64,000 bases of DNA, taken from positions 434,001-498,000 of the forward strand of contig NZ_JABAGQ010000002.1 in NCBI RefSeq assembly GCF_012844225.1, read 5' to 3'. Position 1 is the first letter of the stretch. The number at the start of each line of letters is the position of its first letter. The stretch comes from Rhodococcus sp. 105337. Its GTDB lineage: Bacteria; Actinomycetota; Actinomycetes; Mycobacteriales; Mycobacteriaceae. The position numbers were made by a program, and so were the translations under genes. Under the pieces are notes generated by a model. It ran no database searches, was not told the DNA's origin, and saw nothing but the letters and a program-made list of their open reading frames with translations. This document shows, one piece after another, positions 37,514 to 46,933 of this stretch.

Positions 37514-38389
37514 TCACTTCAGCAGAGACGCCACAACCTGATCCGCCGCATTGCGATGCCCGGCGGCGTTGGGATGCAGCGGGATCGCTTCGGCGACGGG
37601 CGACAAGCCTTCCATCCACCTGGTGTCGGGATCGGCGCACACATCGTGCCCGACCGTCGATCCGGTCAGATCGACGAACTCGGCACCCGATTCCTGCACC
37701 TGCTGACGCATGGCACTGTTCAACCGGTCCAGCTTGTTCTGGAGATAGGTCGCGTCCTCGGGCCACAACCGCTGCTCCGGGAAACACCCGCCGTCGCGGA
37801 CAGCCGTGGGATAGCCGACGAAGACGATCTTCGCATCCGGTGAGCGTTGCCGGATCTCCGCGGTGATCGTTTTGTAGCGGGGGACGAAGGCGTCGATCGC
37901 GGCGTCGACGCGGTCGGCGCCACCGGCGGTGTTCGTCGCCGCGCAGGACTGCCCATTGGGGGGTGGCAGCAGATTGATGCAGCCCGCGGCGAGTTGGACG
38001 AGTCCGATGTCGTTGCCGCCGATGCCCACGGTCACCAGGTCGGTGTCCGGCGTCAGCGCCTCGTACTGGGGTGGGACACCCACGCCGCGGAACGTCGCCT
38101 GGGATTCCGTCAGATGGCCGCTGACCGCACCTCCGCACGAGACGTCGACGAAACGAGAGACATTGAGTACCTCTGCGACCAGGGTCGGATAGTTGCTGGC
38201 CGACCGTCCGCACTCCTCCGACACCGTGGGCGGAATACCGGGACCGGAGGTGAACGAATCCCCGAGCGCAACATACGAATCGTAGAGCGGGGTGGCCGAC
38301 GCGGGCTGGGATGCGGGTATCCAGGTGACCAAAACGGCTGTGGTGGCGATGGATCCGAGGATTCCAGCGAGAGCGATGCCTGTGCGCAC
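37514..38389 (-). CDS. Secreted SGNH/GDSL hydrolase
   Basis: A 291-residue exported esterase or lipase. The signal peptide runs to about residue 31 (PASQPASA). SGNH blocks: GDSFTSG with the nucleophile Ser, GIGGND with the oxyanion Asn, and HPNAAGH with the catalytic His. Six cysteines could give disulfides, as in Streptomyces-type secreted lipases. GTG start. Substrate unknown. Confidence 0.92.
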   Translation of the reverse strand: MRTGIALAGILGSIATTAVLVTWIPASQPASATPLYDSYVALGDSFTSGPGIPPTVSEECGRSASNYPTLVAEVLNVSRFVDVSCGGAVSGHLTESQATFRGVGVPPQYEALTPDTDLVTVGIGGNDIGLVQLAAGCINLLPPPNGQSCAATNTAGGADRVDAAIDAFVPRYKTITAEIRQRSPDAKIVFVGYPTAVRDGGCFPEQRLWPEDATYLQNKLDRLNSAMRQQVQESGAEFVDLTGSTVGHDVCADPDTRWMEGLSPVAEAIPLHPNAAGHRNAADQVVASLLK

Positions 38390-38542
38390 GGGACGACTCC
38401 GGTGTTGTCGGCTGTCGCTGGTATCGGCGACGTGTCTCGATGATGATCCGGCGGGGTCGCGGCGCTGTCAAGAGATTCCCGTCCGGCAGCCGAGCACAAC
38501 CCGGCATCACGGCACGAACACCGTCGTGCTTGTCTGTCGGAT

Positions 38543-39505
38543 GTGACGACGACGTGGGTGCGCGCGGCAATCGGAGTGGGTGCATGGGTCGCAACCTCGA
38601 TCGGTGCGACCGGGATCGCGTTGCATGTCAGCCCGTCGTCGGCGCGAGTTCTCGTCCTCGCCGCGTCGGGCGCGCCCTATCTGATGGTGTGCGCGCTGTT
38701 CGGTGTCCTGGCGTTCTCGGCTCTCGGGAACCGGGCCGGAGTGGCGGTCGCGGGCCTGGTCGTCGTGGGTGCGGCGGCGACCCAAGCGCCGCTCTACATC
38801 GGTGACGCGGACCCCGCTGAAGGCCCTGTGGTGCACGTGATGCAGACGAACATCCTCTTCGGAGGGGTGGACGCCGCTGCCGTGGTGACCGAGGTACGCG
38901 ACCGGAACATCGGACTGCTCACGGCCGACGAACTCTCGCCGGAGGCACTGGAGGCACTGGAGGCAGCGGGTCTCGGCACAGTGCTGCCTCACCGGCATCT
39001 CTCGCCCGGGCCGGCCGCGAACGGAACGGGGATCTGGAGCGCCTACCCGCTGTCCGACACCGTCGAGTACGACGGGTTCGTGATGAGCCAGGTCTCCGCG
39101 ACGGCGGAGATTCCGGGCGCCGGGCCGGTCGGCGTCTACGCCTTCCATCCCGTGCCGCCCGTCGTCGGCACGGACGTGTGGGCCGACGAACTGTCCAGTC
39201 TGCACGACATTCTCGAGCAGGAACCCGGGACACGCCCGGCTGTCGTCGGCGCCGATTTCAATGCGACATACGATCATTCGCAATTCCGGGTATTACTGTC
39301 GGGCCGCTTCGGCGATGCCGCCGATCAGGTGGGTGCGGGGCATCTGCGCACCTACCCCACCGACAAAGGGATCCCGCCCGTGGTCGGCATCGACCACATT
39401 CTCGTCGCAGGTGGATCAGCGACCGAGGTGGAGACGGTAAGCGTGCCGGGATCGGACCATCGTGCGGTGGTCGCGCAACTGCGTCTCGACGGCGTGCCCG
39501 AATAA
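38543..39505 (+). CDS. Membrane-anchored endonuclease/exonuclease/phosphatase (EEP) protein
   Basis: A 320-residue protein with three N-terminal membrane helices (about residues 7-85) and an outward EEP domain. Motifs: MQTNILFGG, VVGADFNATYDH, and GIDHILV with SDHRAVVA at the end. A Glu usually found in the first half appears as TADELSPEA, an ordinary-looking but shifted position. The family includes phosphodiesterases acting on lipids or nucleic acids. The GTG start lies in a divergent gap with the SGNH gene. Confidence 0.88.
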   Translation: MTTTWVRAAIGVGAWVATSIGATGIALHVSPSSARVLVLAASGAPYLMVCALFGVLAFSALGNRAGVAVAGLVVVGAAATQAPLYIGDADPAEGPVVHVMQTNILFGGVDAAAVVTEVRDRNIGLLTADELSPEALEALEAAGLGTVLPHRHLSPGPAANGTGIWSAYPLSDTVEYDGFVMSQVSATAEIPGAGPVGVYAFHPVPPVVGTDVWADELSSLHDILEQEPGTRPAVVGADFNATYDHSQFRVLLSGRFGDAADQVGAGHLRTYPTDKGIPPVVGIDHILVAGGSATEVETVSVPGSDHRAVVAQLRLDGVPE

Positions 39506-39534
39506 GCCGCACGGGCTTCGAGGGAACGAAAAAA

Positions 39535-39564
39535 GAGGCGGCGCCGCTGTGGCGGCGTCGCCTC
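39535..39564. terminator. Bidirectional terminator between EEP and thiolase genes
   Basis: A near-perfect 13-base-pair stem (39535-39547 with 39552-39564, one mismatch) with a four-base loop. It is followed by CTTTCC on the plus strand and by CTTTTTT on the minus strand, so it can serve both convergent genes. Confidence 0.85.
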
Positions 39565-39602
39565 CTTTCCGGCTGCGAACAGCAGTTACGTAGCGCGCAC
39601 GA

Positions 39603-40751
39603 TCAGAGGGACAGGATCGACGCGGCGGCCGTTCCGGGGGCTCCGTAGACCTGGGCCAGTCCGACCTTCGGCTCTCCGGGCACCTGGCGATCGCCCGCCT
39701 GGCCGCGGAGCTGCACGACGAGCTCGTGCACCTGGCGAATGCCGGACGCGCCGATCGGCTCACCGTTTGCGATGAGACCACCGTCGGTGTTCACGGGCAG
39801 CGAGCCGCCGATCTCGGTGGCGCCCTCCGCGACCAGCTTTTCCTGGTCACCGTCGGCGCACAGCCCGGTCTCGGCCATGTGGATGACCTCCGCACCGGCG
39901 TCGGTGTCCTGCAACTGCGCGATGTCGACGTCCTCGGGCCCGATGCCGGCCGCCTCGTAGGCTGCCTTCGCGGCGTACACGGTCGGAGAGACGTCCTCGT
40001 CCACTGCTGCCCACGTCGCGTGCACCTCGTAGGCGCCGTACGTGCGGGTACGAATCGCGGTGGAACGCAGGTACACCGGCTTGTTCTCCGTGTACTTCGA
40101 TGCCAGATCGCCGCGGCACATGATGACTGCCGCAGCGCCTTCGTCGGGAGCACAGAACATCTTGGCGGTGAGCGGGTAGTTCAGCATGGGTGATTCGAGG
40201 ATCTCCTCGACGCTGAATTCGGTGCGCCGGAATGCCTTCGGGTTCAGTCCGCCGTTGCGGTAGTTCTTGGCGGCGACCCGGGCGAGCGTCTCGTGGGAGA
40301 TGTTGTGCTCGAGGGTGTAGCGGTTGGCCTTCATGCCGAAGAACTTCGTGGTGACGAACTGGCCGTTCTCGGCGTACCACGCCGGCAGGCCGAGCATGGC
40401 GGGGTCGGCGGTGAACGCACCGCGCGGGTGCTTGTCGGTGCCGACGGCGATGCCGATGTCGTACTTCCCGGACCGGATGCCGTCCGCGGTCTGTTCGATC
40501 GCACTCGCGGAGGTGGCGCACGCGTTGAACACGTTGGTGAAGGGGATGCCGGTCAGGCCCACCAGCCGGGTCACGGCGTCGGTGTTGTCGACCTCGTAGC
40601 TACCGCCGATACCGAACTGGATGTCTCGCCACGCCACACCCGAATCTTCGAGTGCGAGCTGGATTGCGTCGGCCGCCATCTCGATGGCCGACTTGGTGCC
40701 GAATCTGCCGAACGGGTGAAGGCCCACACCGATGATGGCAACGTCGTTCAT
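39603..40751 (-). CDS. Thiolase-family acyltransferase (lipid-transfer/SCP2-type)
   Basis: A 382-residue thiolase-like protein. The nucleophilic Cys lies in NACATSASA, and late motifs include GEPIGASGIRQVHELV. It belongs to the SCP2-thiolase subgroup that in actinobacteria works on steroid or branched acyl-CoAs together with a DUF35/OB-fold partner, which is encoded directly upstream here. The usual C-terminal second Cys motif is replaced by VYGAPGTAAASIL, seen in this subgroup. Confidence 0.9.
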   Translation of the reverse strand: MNDVAIIGVGLHPFGRFGTKSAIEMAADAIQLALEDSGVAWRDIQFGIGGSYEVDNTDAVTRLVGLTGIPFTNVFNACATSASAIEQTADGIRSGKYDIGIAVGTDKHPRGAFTADPAMLGLPAWYAENGQFVTTKFFGMKANRYTLEHNISHETLARVAAKNYRNGGLNPKAFRRTEFSVEEILESPMLNYPLTAKMFCAPDEGAAAVIMCRGDLASKYTENKPVYLRSTAIRTRTYGAYEVHATWAAVDEDVSPTVYAAKAAYEAAGIGPEDVDIAQLQDTDAGAEVIHMAETGLCADGDQEKLVAEGATEIGGSLPVNTDGGLIANGEPIGASGIRQVHELVVQLRGQAGDRQVPGEPKVGLAQVYGAPGTAAASILSL

Positions 40752-40785
40752 AGTTTCAAGGACTCCTCGATCGGGTGTGTGCTGG

Positions 40786-41205
40786 TCAGATCGGCTCGAA
40801 CGCCCACGTGACGATTTCGGTCCCGTCCTCGTCGACGTAGAACGGCACGAACGTGAGTTCGAGCTCCATGCCGGGCCGCAGCTCGGCGGGATCCGACTCG
40901 GTCAGCCGCGCCTCGACCCGCACGACATCGCCGAGCTGGACGAGGCCGAACGTGAACGGTGTGAAGGTGGCGGCGGTTTCGTTGCCGGCGTACGGCTGCT
41001 TCGGGACGAATCCCTGTGTCGTCCAGGCGACCAGGGTTCCGCGCCGGGGGAGCAGCAGTTCCGACACGTTCGCTCCGCTGCACCGCGGGCACCGCGGTTG
41101 CTGCGGCCAGGTGGTGGCGGCGCAGTCGGCGCAGTGGCTGCCGACGAGTTGGGTGTCCTCCGCCGGCCAGGTCGAAACGTCGGGCGCGAGCGCCTTCGTC
41201 GTCAT
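40786..41205 (-). CDS. Zn-ribbon/OB-fold (DUF35) acyl-CoA-binding protein
   Basis: A 139-residue protein with an N-terminal zinc ribbon (CADC ... CPRC) and a C-terminal OB domain. These proteins partner SCP2-type thiolases and MaoC-like enzymes in steroid or fatty acid breakdown. Its gene precedes the thiolase by 34 bases on the same strand, forming a two-gene operon. ATG 41205 has a GGAGGATGACCT-like ribosome site. Confidence 0.9.
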   Translation of the reverse strand: MTTKALAPDVSTWPAEDTQLVGSHCADCAATTWPQQPRCPRCSGANVSELLLPRRGTLVAWTTQGFVPKQPYAGNETAATFTPFTFGLVQLGDVVRVEARLTESDPAELRPGMELELTFVPFYVDEDGTEIVTWAFEPI

Positions 41206-41432
41206 AGGTCATCCTCCGTTGTTCGGTGCCGCCGCCCCGTGTCCCGAGGACTGCGGCCATGACAATCACGCTAGACGGAAATTGCATTCTCCACAATGAG
41301 AGCACCATATCCGACGCCGGGTCGCGGGCGGAGCGCGCCATGCGCGCGGAAAGCTTTATAGAACCTGTTCCAATTACGGAGGAATGTGGTTATCGTCACG
41401 TGCACAACTTGCAATGCGATGGAGGGCGTCAG

Positions 41433-42560
41433 ATGAAGACCAAGGGTGCAGTGCTGTGGGGGCTCGACGAAGCGTGGTCGGTCGAGGACATCGAGCTCGG
41501 CGATCCCGTGGCGGGTGAAGTCCAGATCCGCATGGAAGCCGCCGGCATGTGCCACTCCGACCACCACATCGTCACCGGCGCGACGCCCATGCCGTCCTTC
41601 CCGGTCATGGGCGGGCACGAGGGATCCGGCGTCATCACGAAGGTCGGCGACGGTGTCGTCGGTTTCGAGGTCGGCGACCACGTCGTGCTGTCCTTCATTC
41701 CCGCGTGTGGACGATGCCCGTCGTGTGCGAGCGGACACTCGAACCTGTGCGATCTGGGCGCCGGACTCCTCAGCGGTCAGGCGATCTCCGACGGCAGCTA
41801 CCGGATCCAGGCGCGCGGCCAGAACGTCATCCCGATGTGCCTGCTCGGGACGTTCTCCCCGTACATGACCGTGAATCAGAGCCAGGTCGTCAAGATCGAC
41901 AAGGATGTGCCGTTCGAGCTCGCCGCCCTGGTGGGTTGCGGCGTTCCGACGGGCTGGGGTTCGGCTACGCACATCGCCGACGTCAAGCCGGGCGATTCGG
42001 TCGCGATCATCGGTGTCGGCGGCGTAGGTATGAGCGCGCTGCAGGGCGCGGTCGCGTCCGGTGCCCGCTACGTCTTCGCGATCGATCCGGTGCCGTGGAA
42101 GCGTGAGCAGGCCATGAAGTTCGGTGCCACCCACACCTACGCGTCGATCGAGGAAGCGATCGTGCCGATCATGGAGGTCACCTGGGGACGTATGTGCCAG
42201 GAGACGATCATCACCGTCGGTGAGATGAAGGGTGACCTGGTCGACCCGGCGCTGACGCTCACCGCGAAGGGCGGCAAGTGTGTCGTCACGGCCATGGGCT
42301 TCATGTCGGACATGGACGTCAAGCTGAACTCGTTCCTGTTCTCCATGCTGCAGAAGGATCTCAAGGGCAACATCTTCGGTGGCTGCAACGCCCGCGTCGA
42401 CATCCCCCAGTTGCTGGACCTCTACAAGTCCGGTCAGCTCAACCTCGCGGACATGGTGACCCGCACGTACACGCTCGAACAGATCAACGACGGATACCGG
42501 GACATGCTCGACGGCAAGAACATCCGTGGCGTGATCCGCTACACAGAAGCCGACTGGTGA
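41433..42560 (+). CDS. NDMA-dependent-type zinc alcohol dehydrogenase (nicotinoprotein)
   Basis: A 375-residue zinc-dependent medium-chain dehydrogenase close to the NDMA-dependent methanol/alcohol dehydrogenases of actinobacteria. Catalytic zinc ligands lie in GMCHSDHH and GGHEGSG, structural zinc in CGRCPSCASGHSNLC, and NAD binding in GVGGVGM. Relatives hold NAD tightly and pass electrons to mycofactocin. No mycofactocin gene is in this window, so that link is inference. ATG 41433 follows GGAGGG. The 227-base gap from the divergent OB-fold gene holds the promoters and no gene I can support. Confidence 0.9.
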   Translation: MKTKGAVLWGLDEAWSVEDIELGDPVAGEVQIRMEAAGMCHSDHHIVTGATPMPSFPVMGGHEGSGVITKVGDGVVGFEVGDHVVLSFIPACGRCPSCASGHSNLCDLGAGLLSGQAISDGSYRIQARGQNVIPMCLLGTFSPYMTVNQSQVVKIDKDVPFELAALVGCGVPTGWGSATHIADVKPGDSVAIIGVGGVGMSALQGAVASGARYVFAIDPVPWKREQAMKFGATHTYASIEEAIVPIMEVTWGRMCQETIITVGEMKGDLVDPALTLTAKGGKCVVTAMGFMSDMDVKLNSFLFSMLQKDLKGNIFGGCNARVDIPQLLDLYKSGQLNLADMVTRTYTLEQINDGYRDMLDGKNIRGVIRYTEADW

Positions 42561-42594
42561 CCTTGCTGCGCCCACCATCTCGTACCCTGGGTCG

Positions 42595-43407
42595 GTGCGC
42601 AGTCTCGAAGTGATATCCGAATGGCCCGTCGACCATGCCGCCGCCGCTGTCGTCACTCGCGACGGCGGCGTGGTTGCGTCCACCGGAGATCAGCGGGCGG
42701 TGTACTCGCTGGCCTCGGTGACCAAACCCCTCGTCGCATACGCGGCTCTCGTGGCGATCGAGGAAGGGGCCATCGAACTCGATCAGCCCGCAGGCCCGCC
42801 CGGATCGACGGTGCGGCACCTGCTCGCCCACGCGTCGGGGCTGGCGTTCGGAGAGCGCACCGTCGCAGCCGAACCCGGGCGCAAGCGCATCTACTCGAGT
42901 GCGGGCTTCGAGGTTCTCGGTGAGTTGATCGCCACCGAGAGCGATATCGCGTTCCCGGACTACGTGACCCAGGCGGTGTTCGAGCCTCTCGGGATGGGCG
43001 ACTCGAGCCTGCCCGGTCCGGCGGGCCACGGAGGCCGTTCGTCGGCCGCGGACCTTGCCGTGTTCGCGGGGGAGTTGCTGGCCCCGACACTCGTCTCCGA
43101 CGTGCTGTTCGGTGAGGCGACCGACGTGCAGTTTCCGGGGCTGAACGGATTGGTGCCCGGATACGGAATGTTCAAGCCCAACGATTGGGGGTTGGGTTTC
43201 GAAATCCGCGGCGAGAAGAATCCGCACTGGACCGGCACAAAGAATTCTTCCCGTACATTCGGGCATTTCGGCCAATCGGGGACATTTCTCTGGGTAGATC
43301 CCGAATTCGGCGCGGCATCTGTGGTACTTACCGATAGGGACTTCGGAGACTGGGCAAAACCGCTCTGGCCTGCACTGAGTGACTCGGTAATCGCTGAACT
43401 CACATAA
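42595..43407 (+). CDS. Serine hydrolase, class C beta-lactamase-like
   Basis: A 270-residue member of the beta-lactamase/transpeptidase-like family. The SxxK nucleophile motif is SVTK, the second motif is YSS, and HFGQSG fits the third KTG-equivalent. There is no signal peptide, so it is probably cytoplasmic and an esterase rather than a lactamase. It follows the dehydrogenase by 34 bases and could be co-transcribed. Confidence 0.88.
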   Translation: MRSLEVISEWPVDHAAAAVVTRDGGVVASTGDQRAVYSLASVTKPLVAYAALVAIEEGAIELDQPAGPPGSTVRHLLAHASGLAFGERTVAAEPGRKRIYSSAGFEVLGELIATESDIAFPDYVTQAVFEPLGMGDSSLPGPAGHGGRSSAADLAVFAGELLAPTLVSDVLFGEATDVQFPGLNGLVPGYGMFKPNDWGLGFEIRGEKNPHWTGTKNSSRTFGHFGQSGTFLWVDPEFGAASVVLTDRDFGDWAKPLWPALSDSVIAELT

Positions 43408-43527
43408 ACCTCTTTCGTTTCCTGGCGAAACACTGGCAACAGGAGCACACTTGTTCCCAGTCGCATGGAGAAACCTTCGCGCAGAGGCCGTTGGGGAAGA
43501 CGTCCTCGTCGAACCGGAGGTGTATCT

Positions 43528-44034
43528 ATGCGCGTATCCAATCAGTTCGCGGATGTGACGACCGGGGTGATCTATATCCACTCTTCGCCCGCCGCGGTCT
43601 GTCCACATATCGAATGGGCGCTGGCTGCCACGCTGAGCAGTCGCCCGGAACTGACCTGGATCGGTCAGCCCGCCGACGTGGGCGTGCTGCGGACCTCCAT
43701 CGACTGGGTCGGTCCGGTCGGCACCGCCGGCCGCCTCGCGGAGGCTCTGAGTGTGTGGCCGATGCTGCGCTTCGAGATCACCGAGAATCCCAGCGAGGGT
43801 GTCGACGGCGAGCGCTACAGCTACGTTCCCCGGCTGGGACTGTGGCGGGGGTGCGCCAGCGCGAACGGCGACGTCGTCGTCGGAGAGATGCGTCTGCGCG
43901 CCATCCTGGCCTCGTCCGACGCCGCCGCCGAAATCCACCGGGCGCTGGGGACGGCATGGGACGACGAACTCGAGCCCTATCGCAGCGGTGCCGAGGGCGC
44001 CGAGGTGACGTGGCTCCGGCGCGACGTCGGCTGA
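43528..44034 (+). CDS. DUF3145 protein
   Basis: A 168-residue protein of an actinobacteria-specific family. ATG 43528 with GGAGG eight bases upstream gives the family start MRVSNQFADVTTGVIYIHS. An in-frame ATG at 43465 is less likely. It is convergent with accD6, a conserved neighbour in mycolic-acid bacteria, suggesting a cell-envelope or fatty-acid link. Function unknown. Confidence 0.88.
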   Translation: MRVSNQFADVTTGVIYIHSSPAAVCPHIEWALAATLSSRPELTWIGQPADVGVLRTSIDWVGPVGTAGRLAEALSVWPMLRFEITENPSEGVDGERYSYVPRLGLWRGCASANGDVVVGEMRLRAILASSDAAAEIHRALGTAWDDELEPYRSGAEGAEVTWLRRDVG

Positions 44035-44080
44035 GCGGTACCGTGCCTTCGACCTGACACCTCCTGCACCTCTCCGCTAC

Positions 44081-44126
44081 GACGCCGGCGCCGCCACCTC
44101 GGTTCGAAGGTGGCGGCGCCGGCGTC
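44081..44126. terminator. Long hairpin between DUF3145 and accD6
   Basis: A perfect 19-base-pair inverted repeat (44081-44099 with 44108-44126) with an eight-base loop. No T-run follows on either side, but its place between two converging genes suggests a bidirectional terminator. Confidence 0.75.
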
Positions 44127-44130
44127 GGCG

Positions 44131-44163
44131 TTCGGTGCTTACAGCCGGTTCGGTGCTTACAGC
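44131..44163. repeat. 18-base tandem duplication at the accD6 stop
   Basis: TTCGGTGCTTACAGC occurs at 44131-44145 and again at 44149-44163, with period 18. The second copy contains the accD6 stop codon and the first lies just beyond it. It looks like a recent duplication of the gene end. Confidence 0.75.
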
Positions 44164-45590
44164 GGAATGTTCTTGTGCCGCCCGCGGGTTGCAGGCGCTG
44201 CTGCCAGCGCCGCAGCCAGGGTGCTCCGCGTCTTTGCCGGGTCGATCATCTCGTCGACCACGCCGATCGAGATGGCGCGACCGACGCCTCCCGCGATGGC
44301 TTCGTGCTCGGATGCGAGACGGTCGTGCAGGGCCTCGCGTTCCTCTTCGGGAGCGGCAGCGAGGGCCCGCTTGTGGAGGATCCCCACCGCGGCCTTCGCG
44401 CCCATCACGGCGACCTCGGACTCCGGCCACGCGAACACTGCTGTCGCACCGAGGGCGCGCGAGTTCATCGCGATGTACGCGCCGCCGTAGATCTTGCGGG
44501 TCACCAGGGTCACGCGGGGCACACGGGCTTCGGCGAACGCGTGCAGCAACTTCGCTCCACGGCGCACGACGCCCTCCCATTCCTGGCTGACGCCGGGAAG
44601 GTAGCCCGGCACGTCGACCAGCACCACCAGGGGAACGCCGAAGGCGTTGCACATGCGTACGAAACGCGCCGATTTCTCGGCACTCTCGGAGTTCAGGCAC
44701 CCGCCGAGGCGGAGCGGATTGTTGGCGATGACGCCCACGGTGCGGCCGCCGAGCCGACCGAAGCCGGTGACGATACTGCGAGCCCAGCCACCCTGCAGTT
44801 CTTCGAAACTCGATTCGCCTTCGACGTTGTCGAGGAGTTCGTGGACGATCGGGCGCACGTCGTAGGCGCGGCGCGGTGACTCGGGCATGAGCGCGCGCAG
44901 ATCGGTGTCTCCGAGGGCTGCGGCAGCGACGTCGAATTCGCCCTGTTCGGCGAGCATCGACACGAGACGCCGTGCCCGGTGCAGTGCGTCGGACTCGTCG
45001 TGGGCCGCGATATGGGCGACACCCGACTTCTTGGTGTGGGTGTCGGGGCCGCCGAGGGACTCCATGTCGACCTGCTCGCCGGTGACACTGCGTACGACGT
45101 CGGGTCCGGTGACGAACACACGTCCTTCGGGCGCCATGATCACGATGTCGGTGAGCGCCGGGCCGTATGCCGCGCCACCTGCGGCGAAACCGAGGACGAC
45201 GGAAATCTGGGGGATGGAACCGGATGCGCGCACCATCGCCTCGAAGACGAGGCCGACGGCGTGCAGCGCTTCGACGCCCTCCGCGAGGCGCGCCCCGCCG
45301 GAGTGGAAGAGCCCGATGACAGGCGCTTCGAGTTCGAGGGCGGTGTCGATCGCCGCGACGATGTGCTTACACCCCTCGACGCCCATCGCTCCGCCCATGA
45401 CGGTCGCGTCGGAGCAGTACGCCACTGTCCGGACGCCGTCGATGCATCCGATCGCGGCGAGGACGCCGGACTTGTCCCGGGCGTGGAGCAGCTCCGTGCT
45501 GCCCGAGTCGAAGAGTGCCTCGAGCCGGCGCAGAGGATCGCGTGGATCCGTCGAATGGGCGCGTTGTTTAGCCGGATCCAGGATGGTCAT
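44157..45590 (-). CDS. accD6: Acyl-CoA carboxylase beta subunit AccD6
   Basis: A 477-residue carboxyltransferase subunit that makes malonyl-CoA for FAS-II. Both crotonase-like halves are present, with oxyanion segments around HSGGARLAEGVEAL, GFAAGGAAYGPAL and KIYGGAYIAMNSRALG. The biotin carboxylase partner is encoded elsewhere. GAGGAG precedes ATG 45590. It is the last gene of the fabD-acpM-kas-accD6 operon, exactly the mycobacterial arrangement. Confidence 0.95.
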   Translation of the reverse strand: MTILDPAKQRAHSTDPRDPLRRLEALFDSGSTELLHARDKSGVLAAIGCIDGVRTVAYCSDATVMGGAMGVEGCKHIVAAIDTALELEAPVIGLFHSGGARLAEGVEALHAVGLVFEAMVRASGSIPQISVVLGFAAGGAAYGPALTDIVIMAPEGRVFVTGPDVVRSVTGEQVDMESLGGPDTHTKKSGVAHIAAHDESDALHRARRLVSMLAEQGEFDVAAAALGDTDLRALMPESPRRAYDVRPIVHELLDNVEGESSFEELQGGWARSIVTGFGRLGGRTVGVIANNPLRLGGCLNSESAEKSARFVRMCNAFGVPLVVLVDVPGYLPGVSQEWEGVVRRGAKLLHAFAEARVPRVTLVTRKIYGGAYIAMNSRALGATAVFAWPESEVAVMGAKAAVGILHKRALAAAPEEEREALHDRLASEHEAIAGGVGRAISIGVVDEMIDPAKTRSTLAAALAAAPATRGRHKNIPL

Positions 45591-45679
45591 CGAGTGCTCC
45601 TCGGTCGAGCGCGGTGGTGGTGGGCCGCGGTGGAGGCTCCGGGGAGCCTCCACCGCAACGGTGGGACGAGCGTGTCGGG

Positions 45680-46933
45680 TCAGGCCCGACCGAACGCGAG
45701 TGCCACGTTGTGCCCACCGAAACCGAACGAGTTGTTCAGCGCGAAGTCGATCTGTCCGTAGCGGGCTTCACCCTTGACCACGTCCAGGTCGATTTCTGGA
45801 TCCTGGTTTTCGAGATTCAGCGTGGGCGGAATGACTCCGTCACGCAGACTCAGGACCGTAAGTACTGCTTCGAGTGCACCGACCGCGCCGATCGAATGTC
45901 CGAGTGCGGACTTCGGGGCATAGATCGCTGCATGATTGCCCACTGCGGCGTTGATGGCCTTCGCCTCGGCGATGTCGCCGATCGGAGTGGCCGTCGCGTG
46001 TGCGTTGACGTGCCCGATGTCGGCCTTGGTGAGGCCGGCGCTTTCGATGGCCCGCGTCATCGCACGGGCCGCTCCGGTGCCCTCGGGATGCGGTGCCACG
46101 ATGTGGTACCCGTCCGAGGTGATACCCGCGCCGAGGATCCGGGCATGGATCGTCGCCCCGCGCGCTTTCGCGTGTTCTTCGGATTCGAGCACCATCAAGG
46201 CGCCCGCCTCACCGAAGACGAAGCCGTCGCGGTCCTTGTCGAAGGGCCGCGAGGCGCCCTGCGGGTTGTCGTTGCGAGTGCTCAACGCCCGCATCATGGC
46301 GAAGCTGGCGAGACCCACCGCATCGAGCTGACTTTCGACACCACCGGCGACGGCGATGTCGGCATCACCGTTCGAGATCATGCGGAACGCGTTCGCGATC
46401 GCTTCGGAACCCGAGGAGCACGCCGAGACCGGTGTGATGACACCGGCGCGGGCACCGAGTTCGAGACCGACCGTGGCGGCCGGTCCGTTGGGCATGATCA
46501 TCTGCACCGCGAACGGCGACACCTTGCGGTAGCCGCCGTCCCGCAGCTTGTCGACAGCGTCGATCAGCGACTCACCACCACCGAGACCGGTGCCGATCAC
46601 GACCGCGAGCCGGTCCTTGTCGACGTCCGGGCTTCCGGCGTTCTCCCAGACCGTCCGGCCGAGAGTGAGGGCCAGCCGTTCGACGAAGCTCATCCGCCGG
46701 ACCTCGACCCGGCTGAGCGACTCGTCGGGGCTCACCTTCAGCCGGCCGCCGATGCGGACCGGGAGGTTGTACTCGTCGACGAAGCCGTCGAGTACACCGA
46801 TCCCGCTCTCACCGGCCAGGAGTGCCTTCCAGCTGGCATCCACATCGCCGGCGATCGACGTCGAAGCCGCGAGGCTCGTGACGACGACGTTGCGCAATGT
46901 CCGAGGAGAAGGGGAAGTCACGGTTGGGCTCAC
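45680..46933 (-). CDS. kasA: Beta-ketoacyl-ACP synthase of FAS-II (KasA/B)
   Basis: A 417-residue condensing enzyme. The catalytic triad is Cys172 (SACSSG), His312 ([11 protein letters not shown]) and His346 (GHSIGA), nearly the numbering of M. tuberculosis KasA. It elongates AcpM-bound chains toward meromycolic acid. Only one KAS gene is present where mycobacteria have kasA and kasB, consistent with shorter mycolates. The GTG start overlaps the acpM stop as GTGA. Confidence 0.94.
   Translation of the reverse strand: MSPTVTSPSPRTLRNVVVTSLAASTSIAGDVDASWKALLAGESGIGVLDGFVDEYNLPVRIGGRLKVSPDESLSRVEVRRMSFVERLALTLGRTVWENAGSPDVDKDRLAVVIGTGLGGGESLIDAVDKLRDGGYRKVSPFAVQMIMPNGPAATVGLELGARAGVITPVSACSSGSEAIANAFRMISNGDADIAVAGGVESQLDAVGLASFAMMRALSTRNDNPQGASRPFDKDRDGFVFGEAGALMVLESEEHAKARGATIHARILGAGITSDGYHIVAPHPEGTGAARAMTRAIESAGLTKADIGHVNAHATATPIGDIAEAKAINAAVGNHAAIYAPKSALGHSIGAVGALEAVLTVLSLRDGVIPPTLNLENQDPEIDLDVVKGEARYGQIDFALNNSFGFGGHNVALAFGRA

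Noticed and set aside
41355-41380. SOS (LexA) box near AGAACCTGTTCC before the dehydrogenase
   Set aside because: The spacer between GAAC and GTTC is two bases, while actinobacterial LexA boxes need four.
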